Part shown: positions 1-14,849 of the stretch, piece after piece
How positions within the stretch are numbered: position 1 is the stretch's first letter
Layout: each line of letters opens with the position of its first letter
DNA from: Brachycybe producta
Taxonomy: Eukaryota; Arthropoda; Diplopoda; Playtdesmida; Andrognathidae
Assembly (NCBI GenBank): GCA_036925085.1
Contig: JAUPFP010000120.1
Coordinates: 139,501-203,500 of the forward strand
Reading direction: 5' to 3'
Length of the DNA stretch: 64,000 nt
Made by a program: the position numbers and the translations under genes
The notes under the pieces: generated by a model
Databases searched by the model: none
Told to the model about the DNA's origin: nothing
Seen by the model: the letters and a program-made list of their open reading frames with translations, nothing else

Positions 1-224
1 CCTCCCCCCTGGAAAGTGGTTCATTACAATAGCTTATAAACCACCTTCAGAGACAAAACAAAATTTGCAAATTTTTAATAACAAGAAGTCCTGATTAATA
101 CATCATGAAAGTGAAGTTTTAGAATATGAGTGAATAACCAGTGTCACCCTTGTCACTACTTGTTATAAATTGTAGCAGCATGTTCTAATGTCTTTTATTC
201 CATTTTATTTTTACTCTAGTCGGT

Positions 225-495
225 AACCTTTCATAAATGATGAGAGCAAAATTCTAGTTTTATTTTGCTACTAAAATTATTTAACTATTTTATTACAATA
301 CTTCATTTTAAATGACATTTTGTGTGAATTTGCCTTGATCGACCGCTTGCGTTTTTTATAAGCACCTTACTATTGTTTGGGTTTTTTCGATCTGAAGAGC
401 GCAACACAAAGTTGACCATGTGAAAAAACCGGTTCATTTAAATTTAAGTAAATTCCGACATGCTTAAATGTTTTTGTTCTTGTTAATATATATAA
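225..495 (+). repeat. Degenerate copy of the ACTAG-head repeat family
   Basis: The block matches the copies at 55976 and, inverted, at 50594-50914. Shared stretches include the GAGAGCAAAATTCTAGTTTT-like start, the GTTGACCATG...AAAAACCGG block and an end running into a short ATATATA tract. The ACTAGT head is decayed here. No coding capacity. Confidence 0.5.
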
Positions 496-499
496 AATA

Positions 500-1490
500 A
501 TAATTTTACTATTTCTTTGACTTCATTTTTTTTATTTACCGGTATTTTAAAACTTTAATTTCAAGATGTATTACTATGTTCTTATATTAAAATTTACAAA
601 TTTTGTTGTATCTTGCTCATGATCCGACTGAAACGTAAACAAAGAAAATCCTTTTACATCAATACTTTCGTAATAAACTAGTAACTATAACTATATGTGC
701 TCTTGGTTTATGATATTGATCTTGTCATTTACAGAATGCTTCCAGAGTCCTTGATAAATATAAAAAATGGCCTTTTAATGCCCAAAAAGAGGATAATGAG
801 AACACTTTCTCAGTATTCCCTGATTTGGCAAAAACAACAGAAAAAACCAAACTGGCCAATCAACATGATTGACCAGTGGTCAAGAAAATATAGACAAATG
901 AAAACAAACTTTCAATAGAAAGTTTTGACCCCATAGACTTAATGCTGAGGCTTATCAAGACGATCTCTTTGTATTAAGGGGTGAGACTGGGAGAAAAAAA
1001 AGACCCAAGACCCAAGACAAGATATTGGCACTATCATCAGCTGATAGAACTAGGTCTACGCTAATTCCAGGTAAAATTAAACGAGCCAGGATCGCTCCTG
1101 GACTTATTTCAATAAAGTTAATAAACAAAATTTTAATCGTTTCATATTGTTTGTGTTGAGCATGTAAAATGTAATATATATCTACATTTTTTTTGTTATA
1201 AAAACCATGATTTTTTTATAAAAACCATGATTTTTTTTCCAACTTTACGTTAGCGGGCTCGGTGACGGATATAGACCGTCAAATACTCGTAGACTACGAG
1301 CTGCCTGTCTAGGTTCTAGCTATAAACCCAAAAAAAGAAAATTAAAAATTTGATATGTCCATCAATGCCAAAATAGTTTCAAATCATATTGCCTGGTATA
1401 AACCATTAAGTGTCATTGTTAAGGAATAATTGAGAAAACATATAAACCATTTCACGGTAACATAGTACGGTCTGTATTGTGGTTCGCATG
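500..1490. other. Intergenic, no supported gene
   Basis: AT-rich sequence. A 73-codon open frame at 697-918 has no recognisable domain, no splice context and frame breaks just downstream, so I do not call it. A short local duplication (ATGATTTTTTTATAAAAACC-like) lies near 1200-1230. Nothing else is evident. Confidence 0.5.
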
Positions 1491-1544
1491 GTTAGAACAT
1501 AAATGTATATGCTCTGTTAAAACTCAAACTATAACACAGACAGA

Positions 1545-1762
1545 CGATGCAATATAAAGTAAACTGTAAAGTGTACTCCAACAAGTAAATAACATTGAAA
1601 TAAATACACGTGTGTGTGTGTGTAAAACTTAAAATAATGACATCATTACAGTAAGAGAGACAATGAATGCATTGTGGACAAATGTAACATGACAAATACA
1701 TGTACTTTCTATTGCAAATATTTGTATCAATATCTCCAGAACACATTTTTTAAAGTATAAAA
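1545..1762 (+). promoter_or_regulatory. Promoter of peptide gene 1
   Basis: A TATA box (TATAAAA, 1756-1762) lies about 100 bp before the start codon. About 200 bp further up is a block containing AAAGTAAACTGTAAAGT that recurs in the same place before peptide gene 2 (near 9255). The leader also shares a TTCAACAG stretch with gene 2. A run of GT repeats lies at 1609-1622. Confidence 0.6.
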
Positions 1763-1862
1763 GGTGCCCTACACTGTGGAACTTTCAACAGAACAGTTCA
1801 AGCTATTTTCAAAACAACTTCATCTTCAAACAATAACTACGAAAAACTCTAAACATATAACA

Positions 1863-2517
1863 ATGGCACAATTCAAAGTGGTCCTCCTTTTTTTGGTTGC
1901 TGTTGCAGTCATGTATGTTGCTGCCGGCGGTCAGGTAACCTTTTTTTTAAATGATCCTCGTTAAAATTTGATTTGTAGAATGCTAAATTACTATGTGTAA
2001 CTGGGCTATTCTATTCAATATAATTATGTATGTCGTGGACTGCTTCATATTCCTTAATTATAGCAAATAGTCTAAGGAAGTTCACGATTTGAAAGACCAC
2101 ATTATGTTCTCACTTACTGTTACCAACTAACTTACATATTATGGAATGATTTTGTGGTCTTTCTTGTCATCATAATGTAAAAAATACCTGTTCCTAGTTG
2201 TTCTTTAAAATGTTTAGCACTAATTTCATGTATATTTTACATGCAAATGTTTTTAATAATTAGTTTAGTCGTTATCCAATACCCAGTATAAGAGTTTTCA
2301 AACAAAACTAAGATATGAAGACAATGTTGTAGATAATACACATTTAATATAAGAATAGCAAGCAAATCACTTAATAATTGAAATGAAACTATTTTCACAG
2401 GGTGGAGACGGTGGCCATGACAACGATCATGGAGACCATGGTAACTTCTTGAAAAAGTTTACGACTATTCCTAAAGAAATATGCAAATGCATTAGTGGTG
2501 CTTTTCACCATAATTAA
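1863..2517 (+). CDS. Secreted peptide precursor 1 (two exons)
   Basis: Exon 1 is 1863-1934 and exon 2 is 2401-2517, joined in phase 0 by a GT..AG intron; the product is 62 residues. Residues 1-20 form a signal peptide (M-A-Q-F then a Leu/Val-rich core). Residues 25-39 are Gly, Asp and His rich. Residues 40-62 form a short cationic segment with Cys52 and Cys54 and the end I-S-G-A-F-H-H-N. The ATG was chosen because an identical M-A-x-F start is used by peptide gene 2 and it follows the TATA box by about 100 bp. AATAAA follows at 2611. The C-terminal motif recurs in peptide genes 2 and 4. The protein is secreted; an antimicrobial or defence role is a guess from size, charge and His content. I recognise no named family. 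Confidence 0.75.
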
Positions 2518-5500
2518 TGTAAATTGGAGATTGTATTCTGCATTACATGTATTATATAATATCTAATTCTGATTGTATAGTTTGTAATGTCAACATTTTA
2601 ATGTATATTAAATAAAGTTACCAGAAAAAAGTACCACAAGCATTAAAATATATCTTTGTGTCAAAATTCACTTCATTTGGAACATTTTGAAGGTTTGATT
2701 TCTTCGATAAAGTTTCTGAGATAAAAGGTGGCAATGTTTTACTAAAGCATACTTGAGCATCAGTAAATGGTTAAGCTAGTAGGCCTATATGAACAGTGCC
2801 GGATAAACCCTGCGGAGGTCACTAAAGCAGTCGAAATTTAGGGGCTTCCCAACAAAACTTTAAACATTCACGGAACGTCAAATAAAAAAACGCTTGAATC
2901 AAGATGCTTGATGCCTTCATCGAGTACATCGAGCAGTAAATGAGCGGGGGAAAAGTCACAAAAATGGTTTAGATTTACATGCTACCATTTATTTTTTTGT
3001 TTTTCAAAAAAAAAAGCTAGAAAAAAAGAAACACTCCTGCTAAAAAAAAAACTTGAGTTAGAGCGAAACGGAATTCAGATTCTGATAGCTTGCAGTTAGT
3101 TGTACAAACAAACAAAAACCTGTGTTTGAAAGACTGGTAATTTGTTCACCAGAATAGCATTTTATTGCTCTCTGATCACCAATGTGACTAGCCGACAAGC
3201 GACTTAGAATACAAATCAATACAATTGTAAATTTGATATGAGAAAATTACAATACAGAACAATATAGAAAGAAAAGGAAGGCGGGAAAAAATGATGATGG
3301 GGTAAAAGGTTGTACTAATAGTAAAAAAAATCATGATTGCAAAAACAGACAAATACAGAACACTAGATAAAACAGCTTCTGGTTTACGTTTGCAGATTGG
3401 CTATGTTATGCTGGTGATTTCGAACTACAAGGACGGAGTTTTCGATACAAAAAATGTCACAAACGTCAGTAACCAGTTGTTTTGACAGTTTGTACGGTTC
3501 TATAGTCGCACTTTTACAGTCAACAACCGTGAAACAACAGCTTCTCCATCATTTTTAATATAAAAGGTTTTCTATTTTTGGCAATAGCTAGCTGGTGCCA
3601 ATTGAATTGCAACCTATGCATTCAATTCGTTTTTGAGCACAAAAAGAGGTGCTTAGGAATCGGAACTGCACACACGATGGCATCACTACGATCCTCAACG
3701 ATTATCAACTTTAACTTTTCCTATTCATCTGGCGAATAAATACATGATACATCATTTCATTTTTAACTACACAATATTCATCGTCAAAGCATTACCAATT
3801 CAGTCCTAAGGATGAATTTCACTTAAGTACAGATATGAGATTATTTGAATTTGAGTTTGAAAAATTACTCTACAAGCGGTCTATAAAGCCTAATGGCAGA
3901 TTGACGAAAATCCCATGGCAGCATGTGAAATTCCTTGTCAGACAGTCATAGATTAGTTCATGTCAAATGAGTTTCAAATAAAAAAATTTCTGCTACAGCA
4001 AAAAACACTACGAATTTATGCATCAATCCAATTCATTACACATTACTGTAAACTACGTTCAAGCAATGTATACCAATGTGGGCCTGTCGCCCGGGGCAAA
4101 GTCTAAATATGGCGACCCCCCCCCCCCCCCCACAGAAATAGTAATGATAATTTTTTTTTATTTTAAAGAAAATTCTCAGAAAGATTTAGAAAATTAGAAT
4201 TTTTGTCAGGGGTTATAAATAGATAATATAAAATTGCTAAAATATGATGTCAGAGACTAAAAAACGTCCCTAATCGTGGCGCCAGGGGCATGCGCCCCTT
4301 CGTCCTGTGAAGATGCTGTAAACTGAGCCGTGCACGACTGACATGAATACAGCACAACATTGTGAATGTACACTAGCCGACTAGCAGATATTTTTTTTTA
4401 ATTTGACAAGTTGTAAAAGTGAATTGTAATAAATGAAATCGTTGTAAAACAAAACCCTACTGTACTTTAAAAACTTAGCCTACATAAAAATGAACCAAAA
4501 AAAAAAAAAGATCAAAAGTTTGCATTTCATGATTAGGCTAGTTAGTACAAAATGCTTCTATTTATTTTTCTTATACAGTATGACGTAGAAAGAATAAATT
4601 ATTATTACCATACTAACTGAATCTTCCACTAAACAACTCAAATTTTATTTTCTGCTTATAAATGATACTTTGTTCTTAATTTTTTTTAAATGTCATAACC
4701 TGCTCCAGCATGGGCAGGTAGATTACACACATGAAGAGTAGTAGGTTGTTTACAGTACTTTGTCAGTCCAAGATAAAGGCAGTACAATAAATATAAACTT
4801 AAAAACATCATCTGATTCACAATTCAAGGCAAATACAGTATGTTGTTTGTTTCCATCTGTGCATTTAACATAAGTTTAGTTATTTCATTGGAAACATTGC
4901 ACACGTTTCTCTTTTAGTTGAGAATCGCAAAACACTTCACCACAAATAAGGCATTAATGCTTCCCCTTCATTTCTCTAAGTCCCAGCATTTTTTTCTTCC
5001 GATTATCGTTTCTTGCCTATGTTCAATTTACAGTTAACGTTATCACTTGCTCTAATGCATTTTGAAGTTTGTGAAATTTTTATAAATGCTTTTAATACTT
5101 TCCCAGCTTATCAATCAGGCTTCCAAAGCAAACTAAACAGAACTATCTATCAAAACTGTTGCTTGTTTTTTTTCTTCTTTACTGTGAAGTGTGAATCATC
5201 TAGAAAATGGCATACAGTATACCCATAGGGCTTACTTATTTACCTTTAAAAGTAGTAAAATATTCCTCTCAATGTAACATCTTCCAACAGCCAAAACGTA
5301 CCAACTTGCCCCAATATACAGTAGTTAATTTAACATCGAAGTCATTTTAAAGCTACTTAAAGTAAAGCTTTCAAACACTATGTATCAATAATAGAGCTTA
5401 AGATTGAACCTTTGTAACACCAAAGTATACGAACTTAAAAATTATACTCACAAGTTTTTTCTGTGTAAATAAAGAAAAGGTGCCTTTAAAAAAAGTTAGT

Positions 5501-8500
5501 CAAACTTGTGAAAATTAGTTTTTTGGACACAACTCTCACAAATCAATGACAAACATCTTGAAACTACACTAGTAAGAAGATGGTAAAACAAACTTAACCA
5601 TGTACTAACCAACCCATGTCTTCCATAAGTATTAACAGTTTAAAAAAAAAACTATACTAGACAGTAAATCAGAGTGTTTAATACTTTTTTGGTTCACATA
5701 GGGTACATTTTATAATAGGATATCGGTACATTACACGTGAACAGGTTTTTTTTTCAATCAGTAAGGCCAATTCTGTTGAGTTCTTTATGAGTCTAAAGTA
5801 TGACATAATGTATTTTGAGTTTAGTATGTATGTCTATAAGTTCAGCTTTTTATTCACCAATTTTTTTAGTTTATTAATACTTATTAAATTAAAATAAAAT
5901 ATTCAACAAAATTTCGAGACGGACTCATTAACTGAAGATATTAAAAACTGATATTAAAATATTTTTCAGTTTTCATCATTGGCATCTCAGGCAGTTAAAT
6001 GTCTTTGTAAATAGACAACAACAGTTGAACAAATACAAATAGATGAGACCTGGACATAAGTATATATATAACTATATTTTATAAAACTTACTTAGAAAAT
6101 ACTTTTAAAAAGTATTTTAAATAAACTACAAAATAGTTTCATGAAAATGTATTTAAATTAAAATACAAAATACAAATTTTTACTTTTATTTAAAATACAA
6201 AATATAAAATCCTTTCAAAAAAGTATTTAAAATACTAAAATATTTACTTCATCGTATTGTAACAATATAGAGCTCTTGTTATGGAGCTCAGGTTGTAGAC
6301 TCTCTTGACTAGAGCGGGTACCGCTTAAGAGTTTAACATAAGTTAGAAATTCGTGATTTTGAAATAGTTTTTAAAAATAGAACCACACTTACCAATTTTT
6401 TGTCATTTTATCAATCGATTAGCATATATTTAAGGTGCACATTGTACTTTGAAAACATAATATCAGATAACTTTAAATATGAAAAATTAACATATTGCCG
6501 CAACTGTGTATTTTAACATTTTTAACATTGGGTTTATGTGCTCAATATATAAACGATGCTAGCTCTCTTTGCCGAGATTTTTCGAAGTAATTTTATGATG
6601 TAGCCTCTTAAAATATTCAATCTACTTACAAATTCAAAATTAAATATGGAAGTCTATAAAATTTAATAATGGTGTATTATTGTGACATGACTGGAGTTGA
6701 CTAACTCTGTCAAGTTGCAGTCTCGTTTTGTCTCTTTTAGTTAGGAGAACTATAAAGTTGCAACAAGTAATTACTGAACGTTTAGTATTAAAACAAAGCA
6801 TAATATTGAAAAGAAAACATAATAAAGCATTTAATGCATATATCAGCACAATCATAAAAATACTCATCGTCTTTTTCTGTCTGATATCTCTGTGAACAAT
6901 GGCATATGCATAATATTCATTCAAGCTTATATGAAAGAGTGGTGCAGAAAGGGACACATTTAAATTTTGGCTACGAGCATGTAAATTAATCTAAAAATAA
7001 GTTAAATTTCAAAACCAATTTTATTTTGAATAGTTAATGACGAGTTTTTTGGCTGACATTTTTGGACATTATCAAAAGAATGCTTCGTGTTGTTTTTTTT
7101 TTCATGCAAACTTTCATCAACCATCATTTTTGCATATGCAGAGAAAATATGCCACTTACATTATTTACTTTCATTAATCTCAACAAAAAACTGTCCTATG
7201 TCTCGCAAGGCTACCTGTGAGTCATCTAAAAAAATTCGTTACAAAAAGTTAACCATTCCGATCTTTTTTTGTGTGTTGATCTATTGAACCACATTTACTG
7301 TAGGTTTATAGACCAACAACCTGGCAAGAAAAATGAATTGAGACTGTGGTCAGAAATAGGCTTCATGGGAGACCACACTCACTTCATTAAAAATGGACTT
7401 AAGCAAACAATGATACTAGTTTGATTTCTATCATTTCTTAATCAAGATGAAATAAGAATTAGGTTTGTCTTAATTTTTTCTTAGTGGTTGTTCATGCAAG
7501 TGGCTAAGCAAAAAGACTACTGAATTCCAGTTTGGCTTTGCATAAGCATCATTATGTTGCTTAATCATTGCCTATCTTTTATTGAATAAATACTGAATTT
7601 ATGAAGTTTTTTCTTAAAAATTTGCCCATCAAACTTTTCAGCAATATTTGAGAGCAAGATATTTTTCCCCACACTACGTTTGCTACTTTATTAACAGCTT
7701 ACTAGAAGTAAGCCGCCTGTCACTCTTTATGTACTTCATCTTACCTAAAAACTAAAATTTAGTAAGTTTATTAATGTAATATTTGTTTATGAGTATAGAA
7801 TACAATGATTTAATTTAATATGTACCTTATAGTAATGGGGCAAAAAAAGAACACCGGTGTCCTTTTTTTTGGCCCCATCATGTAGACACACTTTAGAAAA
7901 AAACGCCATCATATCATAGTATTTACAGAACACAATTAATTAATAATGGCTTGGAATATAATAAGAAAACACATAATTGATGACAAAGCTAAGAAAAACT
8001 GAGCATTCAATAAAGGATACTACAATTATATTTAAACTTCCAATAGAAGCAACAAATAAAGACAATGCAAACGATAGTCATCTATCACAAGGACAGTTTG
8101 CACAACACCAAAGGAAAGGCCACCAATGCTAGGTATACCTATACCTAGTATAGGTGTTTTCTTATCATAGTAATTACATTGAGTACAACACAAAGAAAGC
8201 TTCTTCGATGTATAAGAATGCCGCATTTATGGTTGTGCTTTTATTTCTATTCAAAACGTTTGCCCAAAGTTATTTTACCACAATTTTAAGATCAGATAAA
8301 GTTTATTAAATATAATAAAATTCTTTAAAATAACCACACACAAAATATTACCATGTGCTCATTTCAGATAGATATATCATCTTCGTTATGAACAAAAATA
8401 CATTAGCTAAAACTTGGATCAGCAATAACGTAAAACATAAAACCCTTTTTGAACCATGTTCCTTTCCTTTTGCCTAACTCTTCAAGACCTTAATAAACCT

Positions 8501-9230
8501 ATTGTATTCATTTATACATAATTCTTGCATAGTCTACACTGTACTTTAAATTGATGCATTCACTTTTACTTTATGCTTTCTTTCATTTGCTTTTACTTGT
8601 ACTTTTTATTTTCAAAATATTCCAATCTATATGCATGTATATGTCTCCTTTCTAAGGATACATTGAACAAAAAAAAATACTTGCACATGTTATTATTTAC
8701 ATGACACTTACAGGATTGCCACTACTGAATAACTTTTATAATTATGTGCCTGTTCAGAACAGCGATTCGAATTGTAAAATACAATGCAATAAATACATTA
8801 TGAATAGGCTAATTAACTGTCATAGGTTTATAATGGTTGCAATTTTTTGTTGTATTTACGAATGCTTCTATGATCAGGAGCTGATACTTTATTTTTTACA
8901 ATATTCGAAATAGAACAATTATAGTTTTATTTTTCCAAATGTAGAGAGACCCATTCAATGTAACTAGAAGACATGCATTTGTAGTGCACCTTATATTGTG
9001 TAAATAAATGTTTAAAAGTTATTTCAATGTCAAAAGTAATAATTGCAAACCGTTTGTTTGTGTGTTAGCTAGATATTGCTCTATAGGCCCATATAGCGAG
9101 GCCAAAAAATGTTAAATGTCATTGTAGAGTTTATCATTGCTGCTGCTGCAAAAAAAAAAAACACATTTTGCCACATGCCTCATGCCAATGTTTAACGCCC
9201 AAAAGACAAATACTTTATTACAAAACACAC
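2518..9230. other. Long intergenic stretch between peptide genes 1 and 2
   Basis: No gene can be supported in these 6.7 kb. About 250 bp after gene 1 (2690-2800) and a block near 3795-3860 resemble the downstream flank of gene 2 (10296-10450 and 10760-10850), so they are part of the duplicated unit. A C tract lies near 4118-4131. A 170-bp AAAATAC-rich repeat lies at 6084-6255, and a diverged repeat shared with 16590-17150 lies at 6320-6560. All open frames here are short and lack domains. Confidence 0.5.
6084..6255 (+). repeat. Dispersed AAAATAC-rich repeat, copy 1
   Basis: Near-identical to 62998-63152 in the same orientation. Both are built from AAAATAC and AAAGTATTTAAAATAC words and end in ATTTACTTCATC. 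The second copy is preceded by CCAGTGGTGGGGG, which resembles a hAT-type terminus. Confidence 0.7.
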
Positions 9231-9249
9231 TAATTTACAGACATGTACG

Positions 9250-9440
9250 AAATAAAGTAAACTGTAAAGTATACTTTAGTACGTAAGTCAACATGTACAT
9301 ATAAATGTTTCCAAAAAACTTAACAAACATTGTAACAAACATACTGGTAACAAATTCAACTTAACAAATATGTTTTATTTGTACTGTTTTCTGCTTAACG
9401 CATGGAAATATCCACGTCATTTAATCCTTCGTGTATAAAA
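9250..9440 (+). promoter_or_regulatory. Promoter of peptide gene 2
   Basis: A TATA box (TATAAAA, 9434-9440) is preceded by AATCCTTCGTG, which matches AATCCTTCTG before the TATA box of peptide gene 3. The AAAGTAAACTGTAAAGT block shared with gene 1 lies near 9255. The ATG is 111 bp after the TATA box. Confidence 0.6.
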
Positions 9441-9550
9441 GGTCCAAAACTCGGTAGAATTTTCAACAGTGCAGTTTGGATCTTTTGAAGACAGCTACAT
9501 CTACTAACAATAATAATAACCACTTCAAAAACTCCAACCATCATCTAACT

Positions 9551-10141
9551 ATGGCACGGTTCAATTTGGTCCTCTTATTGTTGGTTGTTGTTGCAGTCGT
9601 TTTTGTTATGGCCACCGATAAGGTAAAACATTTAAAAACAAAACTTAGGCCTTCTGCAATTTTAAAGTTGTAAAATTCAGAAACTTATTATATTATAAAA
9701 TAACAATTAATATAAATGCATAATTTCGCATCAAATTAATTTAAAAATAACTACTTGTATATTCATTCAAAGAAAACTTTTGATGTTCAAATCATGTTTT
9801 CTTAAAATCTTAAACCGCCATTTTGCTTAATTTTTACTAAGTCTCTCAAAATCAACATCTTTAATAAATTAACATAGATCTATGGTAATGTTAACATACA
9901 ATTTTACTTATGACTATGTTTGTTGATGTAATGTAACAAACTTAACTGAATGTAAATTAGCTCCTAATTAAAATGAAAATATTTTACACAGGGAGGAAAT
10001 CCACCCCTCCCAGGTGGAGGACATGAAGGAGGCAACCATAAAGACTGCGACCATGACGGCGGAATAGGAGGTGGCTTTGCGAAGTTTTTGAAAATCCCAA
10101 CAGAAATATGCAAATGTATTAGTGGTGCTTTTCACCATTAA
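9551..10141 (+). CDS. Secreted peptide precursor 2 (two exons)
   Basis: Exon 1 is 9551-9622 and exon 2 is 9992-10141, joined in phase 0; the product is 73 residues. The signal peptide is residues 1-21 (M-A-R-F then Leu/Val). A Gly/Pro/His/Asp-rich spacer with Cys43 covers residues 25-52. The C-terminal segment (53-73) has Cys64 and Cys66 and ends C-I-S-G-A-F-H-H, almost the same as peptide 1. Intron position and phase match gene 1, and flanks up to about 700 bp downstream are recognisably duplicated, so genes 1 and 2 are tandem paralogues. AATAAA lies at 10221. The spacer is longer and more Gly-rich than in peptide 1, while signal and tail are conserved, a pattern expected of processed secreted peptides. 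The function is unknown. Confidence 0.75.
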
Positions 10142-10249
10142 TAATTTGTGTTCTTAATAGTTTGTAATTCATTGTCTTATACATCTTTTGTAATTAAGCT
10201 GTGTTGCAATTGTAACTACAAATAAATTATAATGTGAATTCAAAACATT

Positions 10250-11228
10250 TCAACTTTGAGTACATCTTTCATTAGCTCTGAAGCCCTATTTCAGAGGGAT
10301 AAAATGTTATCATTAAGAACACGTAAACTGCTAAATGTAATATCATGAGAGTGAAAATATCATGAGATTGAACTGTAAATGCCATTGAAGATGAAACAAA
10401 TTTACTGAAGCATAGTTGAGCATCAATCAACTGCTGAGCTGGTAAATGAAACATGAATCTTCAAACTACAAAAAATCCGCTTTGCACTTCAGATAAAATT
10501 AGTTTTAACATACTATATACAACGTCAATGTGTTGCAGCCTTGATAAGGAAATTACTAGCAACTTATTGGCATTTTTATGCTCATCTTTTGGTTGACGAG
10601 AACCTTTGTGATCTAGTATTTTTTAGCAATAGCAAACTGAAACATACAATGGCTTCAGATACTCCAGCTCAACTTTCAATTTCAGTCAAAACACGAATAA
10701 AATGCCCTAGCTCAAAGTTGATAAGATTAAATGGCAAAAAAAAATGAGTGCAGGATCAGTGCACTAATCAGTCCTAAACATGCATTTCACTCAAGTACGA
10801 ATACAAGAGTAATCATACAATTTAAGAGATTTGGTTTTACTTCAAGACAAGTATTAGAATATAGCCAATTATTTTAATTTAACTATTCCTTCCAATCAGC
10901 TCAAAAGCCGCGTGGAAGGTGGGCGTAATTTTGATGTCACAGTCAATCAGCCAGCAGTATTCGTTCAGCATGCTGCTTATTAAACTATCTCAAAAATGTT
11001 TGTTAAGACGATTTAATTTGGAAAATGTACCCTTATTTTGAATATGGGACAATTATTTATGGTTGGTTGTAAAGTAATTCTTTCAGCATTGTATTAAGAA
11101 GTTAACCCTAGCCATTTTTACCTCAACTATGGCAAGTCCCATAGTTCTAAAATATATAATCATAAATCACATCAAATACAGCTGTCATTATCTCAATTGC
11201 AATTTGTTTCCTTTATAGAATATATTTA
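10250..11228. other. Downstream flank of peptide gene 2, no gene
   Basis: The first 600 bp resemble the flank of peptide gene 1 (shared TTGAGCATCA, CAGTCCTAA and TTTCAC-CAAGTAC words). The rest is unremarkable AT-rich sequence. Confidence 0.5.
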
Positions 11229-12396
11229 ACTAGTGGGGTAACCCGTCGTAAATGACGGGAGCAAAATTCACAGGCAATTGTGCCCAGCATTAGAATTTCT
11301 TTTCCTCCGCCCTTTTATGACGTCAGGCCAAGTAACAAACCAATTAGAAATTGATGACGTTCATAAAAGGTCGGAGCAAAAGAATTTCTAATGCTGGGCA
11401 CAATTGCCTGTGATAAATTCTAGTTAATTTTGCTACTATTATCCCCTCCCCTTTTTATATTTGAAAGAGAAAATGAGTTTGTTCCTTTTTTACTCCTTTC
11501 ATTTCAATTTCAGTCACCCCTACCACTTTTTTCCCCCTCCACGTTTCTCTCTCCCCCTCTACACTTTCCAACCTTTTCCTCTCCACGTTTCTCTCTCCCC
11601 CTCTACACTTTCCGACCTTTTCCTTCTCCAATTTAATATCATGAGGTTCTTGGATGGGAAGGGTGCAACATATAGTTGACCTTGAGAAAAAAGCGGTTCA
11701 TTTATTCATTTAAATTTATAGAAATTCTGACGTGTTTCAAGGTTTGTACAGCGTTATTACAGGTAGACACCCACACACGCACACAGACCTGGCTTAATAT
11801 ATATAATATATATATAATATATATATTATATATATATATATTAAGCCAGGTCTGTGTGTGTGTGTGTGTGTGTTTAACGCTGTACAAACCATGAAGCACG
11901 TCGGAATTTATATAATTTAAATGAATAAAATGAACCGCTTTTTTTCTCAAAGTCAACTATATGTTGCACACACCCCATCCAAGAACCCCATAATATTAAA
12001 TTGGAGAGGGGAAAACATTGGAAAGTGTAGAAAGGAGGGGGAGAAACGTAGAGGGAGAAAAAGTGGGAGGGGTGACTGAAATTGAAATGAAAGGAGTAAA
12101 AAAGGAACAAACGACGCGCATGCGCACACCAGAGAAAATGAAAAACTAATTTTCTCTTTCAAATATAAAAAGGGGAGGGGATAATAGTAGCAAAATTAAA
12201 CTACAGTTTATCAAGGGCAATTGTGCCCAGCATTAGAATTTCTTTTGCTCCGCCCTTTTATGAACGTCATCAATTTCTAATTGGGTTTGTTACTTGATCT
12301 GACGCCATAAAAGGGTGGAGGAAAAGAAATTTTAATGCTGGGCACAATTGCATGTGAATTTTGTTCCTGTTATTTATGACGGATTACCCCACTAGT
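11229..12396. mobile_element. Fold-back element of the ACTAG-head family (1168 bp)
   Basis: Both ends are ACTAGT followed by GGGGTAACCCGTC and a CCCGTC..GACGGG hairpin, in inverted orientation. Each arm (about 580 bp) contains an inner inverted repeat built on CACAATTGCC, TTTTATGACGTCA and CCAATTAG words, a pyrimidine-rich tract, an ACAGCGTTA motif and a CACACAGACCTGG end. The arms meet at (TA)n around 11805-11840. A perfect NRF1-type site is at 12115-12126. There is no transposase, so it is non-autonomous. A second composite of nearly the same size lies at 49425-50593. Confidence 0.75.
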
Positions 12397-12555
12397 ATAT
12401 ATATATTTAGTGGATTTTCAGAATGACCGATAGTAACAAGAAAATTGGTTCCAAGCTGAATCAAAATCTAACAATTTATTCCTGGCAACATTTAAATTAC
12501 TTAAAGATTCAAAACATGAAACAACAGTTTTATTTTAATGATTAATTATATTTAA

Positions 12556-14150
<1,595 letters not shown>

Positions 14151-14382
14151 AAAATTGTTTTGCGACAGGGGAAAGAAATAGGCTGTATTAATTTATTTTC
14201 TACATGTAAAATAAACATACTGTAGTTTTTTATATTTAAGTGATTTATGTTTTTATTGCCCTTCTAGAGAGGCAATTGGTGGTAATTAAAGAAAAAAAGT
14301 TTTATTTTCCTAATAGCAGGTATTAATTTAAATTAAATTAAATATAAAATTACCTGTTAATGCTAAGGTAATATAAATAAAC

Positions 14383-14845
14383 TAGTGGGGTAACCCGTCA
14401 TAAATGACGGGAGCATCTAGTTTCTTTTTGTGTGACTGTCCGGTTGTCATGAAGCAATTCGCCTTGACCACTTGTGTTTTTTATAAGCACTTTAATATTT
14501 TTATAGGTATGTGAAGACAGGGAGATACAGTCGTGTGCCCCGCCCCTTTATGACTGTCAGACCAAATATCAACCAATTGGAAATTGAAAAGAACGGGGCA
14601 TGTGACGTCAGACCAAATAACAACCAATTCAAAATTGAAAAGAACGGGGCATGTGACATCAGACGACATAACAAAATAATTAAAAGTTGCTGGCCCTCAT
14701 AAAAAGGCGGGGAAAACGACTGTATTTTACTGTCTTTACTTGCCTGTCCTTACTATTGTTTGGATTCTTGGATCGGGAGAGTGCAACATAAAGTTGACCA
14801 TGAGAAAAAAGCAGTTCATTTAAATTTCAATCTGATTAAGTTTTT
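14383..14845 (+). repeat. ACTAG-head repeat upstream of the first minisatellite
   Basis: A perfect head (ACTAGTGGGGTAACCCGTCA then the CCCGTCAT..ATGACGGG hairpin) is followed by three diverged copies of a roughly 60-bp block with GGGGCATGTGAC and AACCAATT (14535-14700) and the family GTTGACCATGAG block. It then passes directly into the TTGCCCTAAA minisatellite. Confidence 0.6.
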
Positions 14846-14849
14846 GTCC

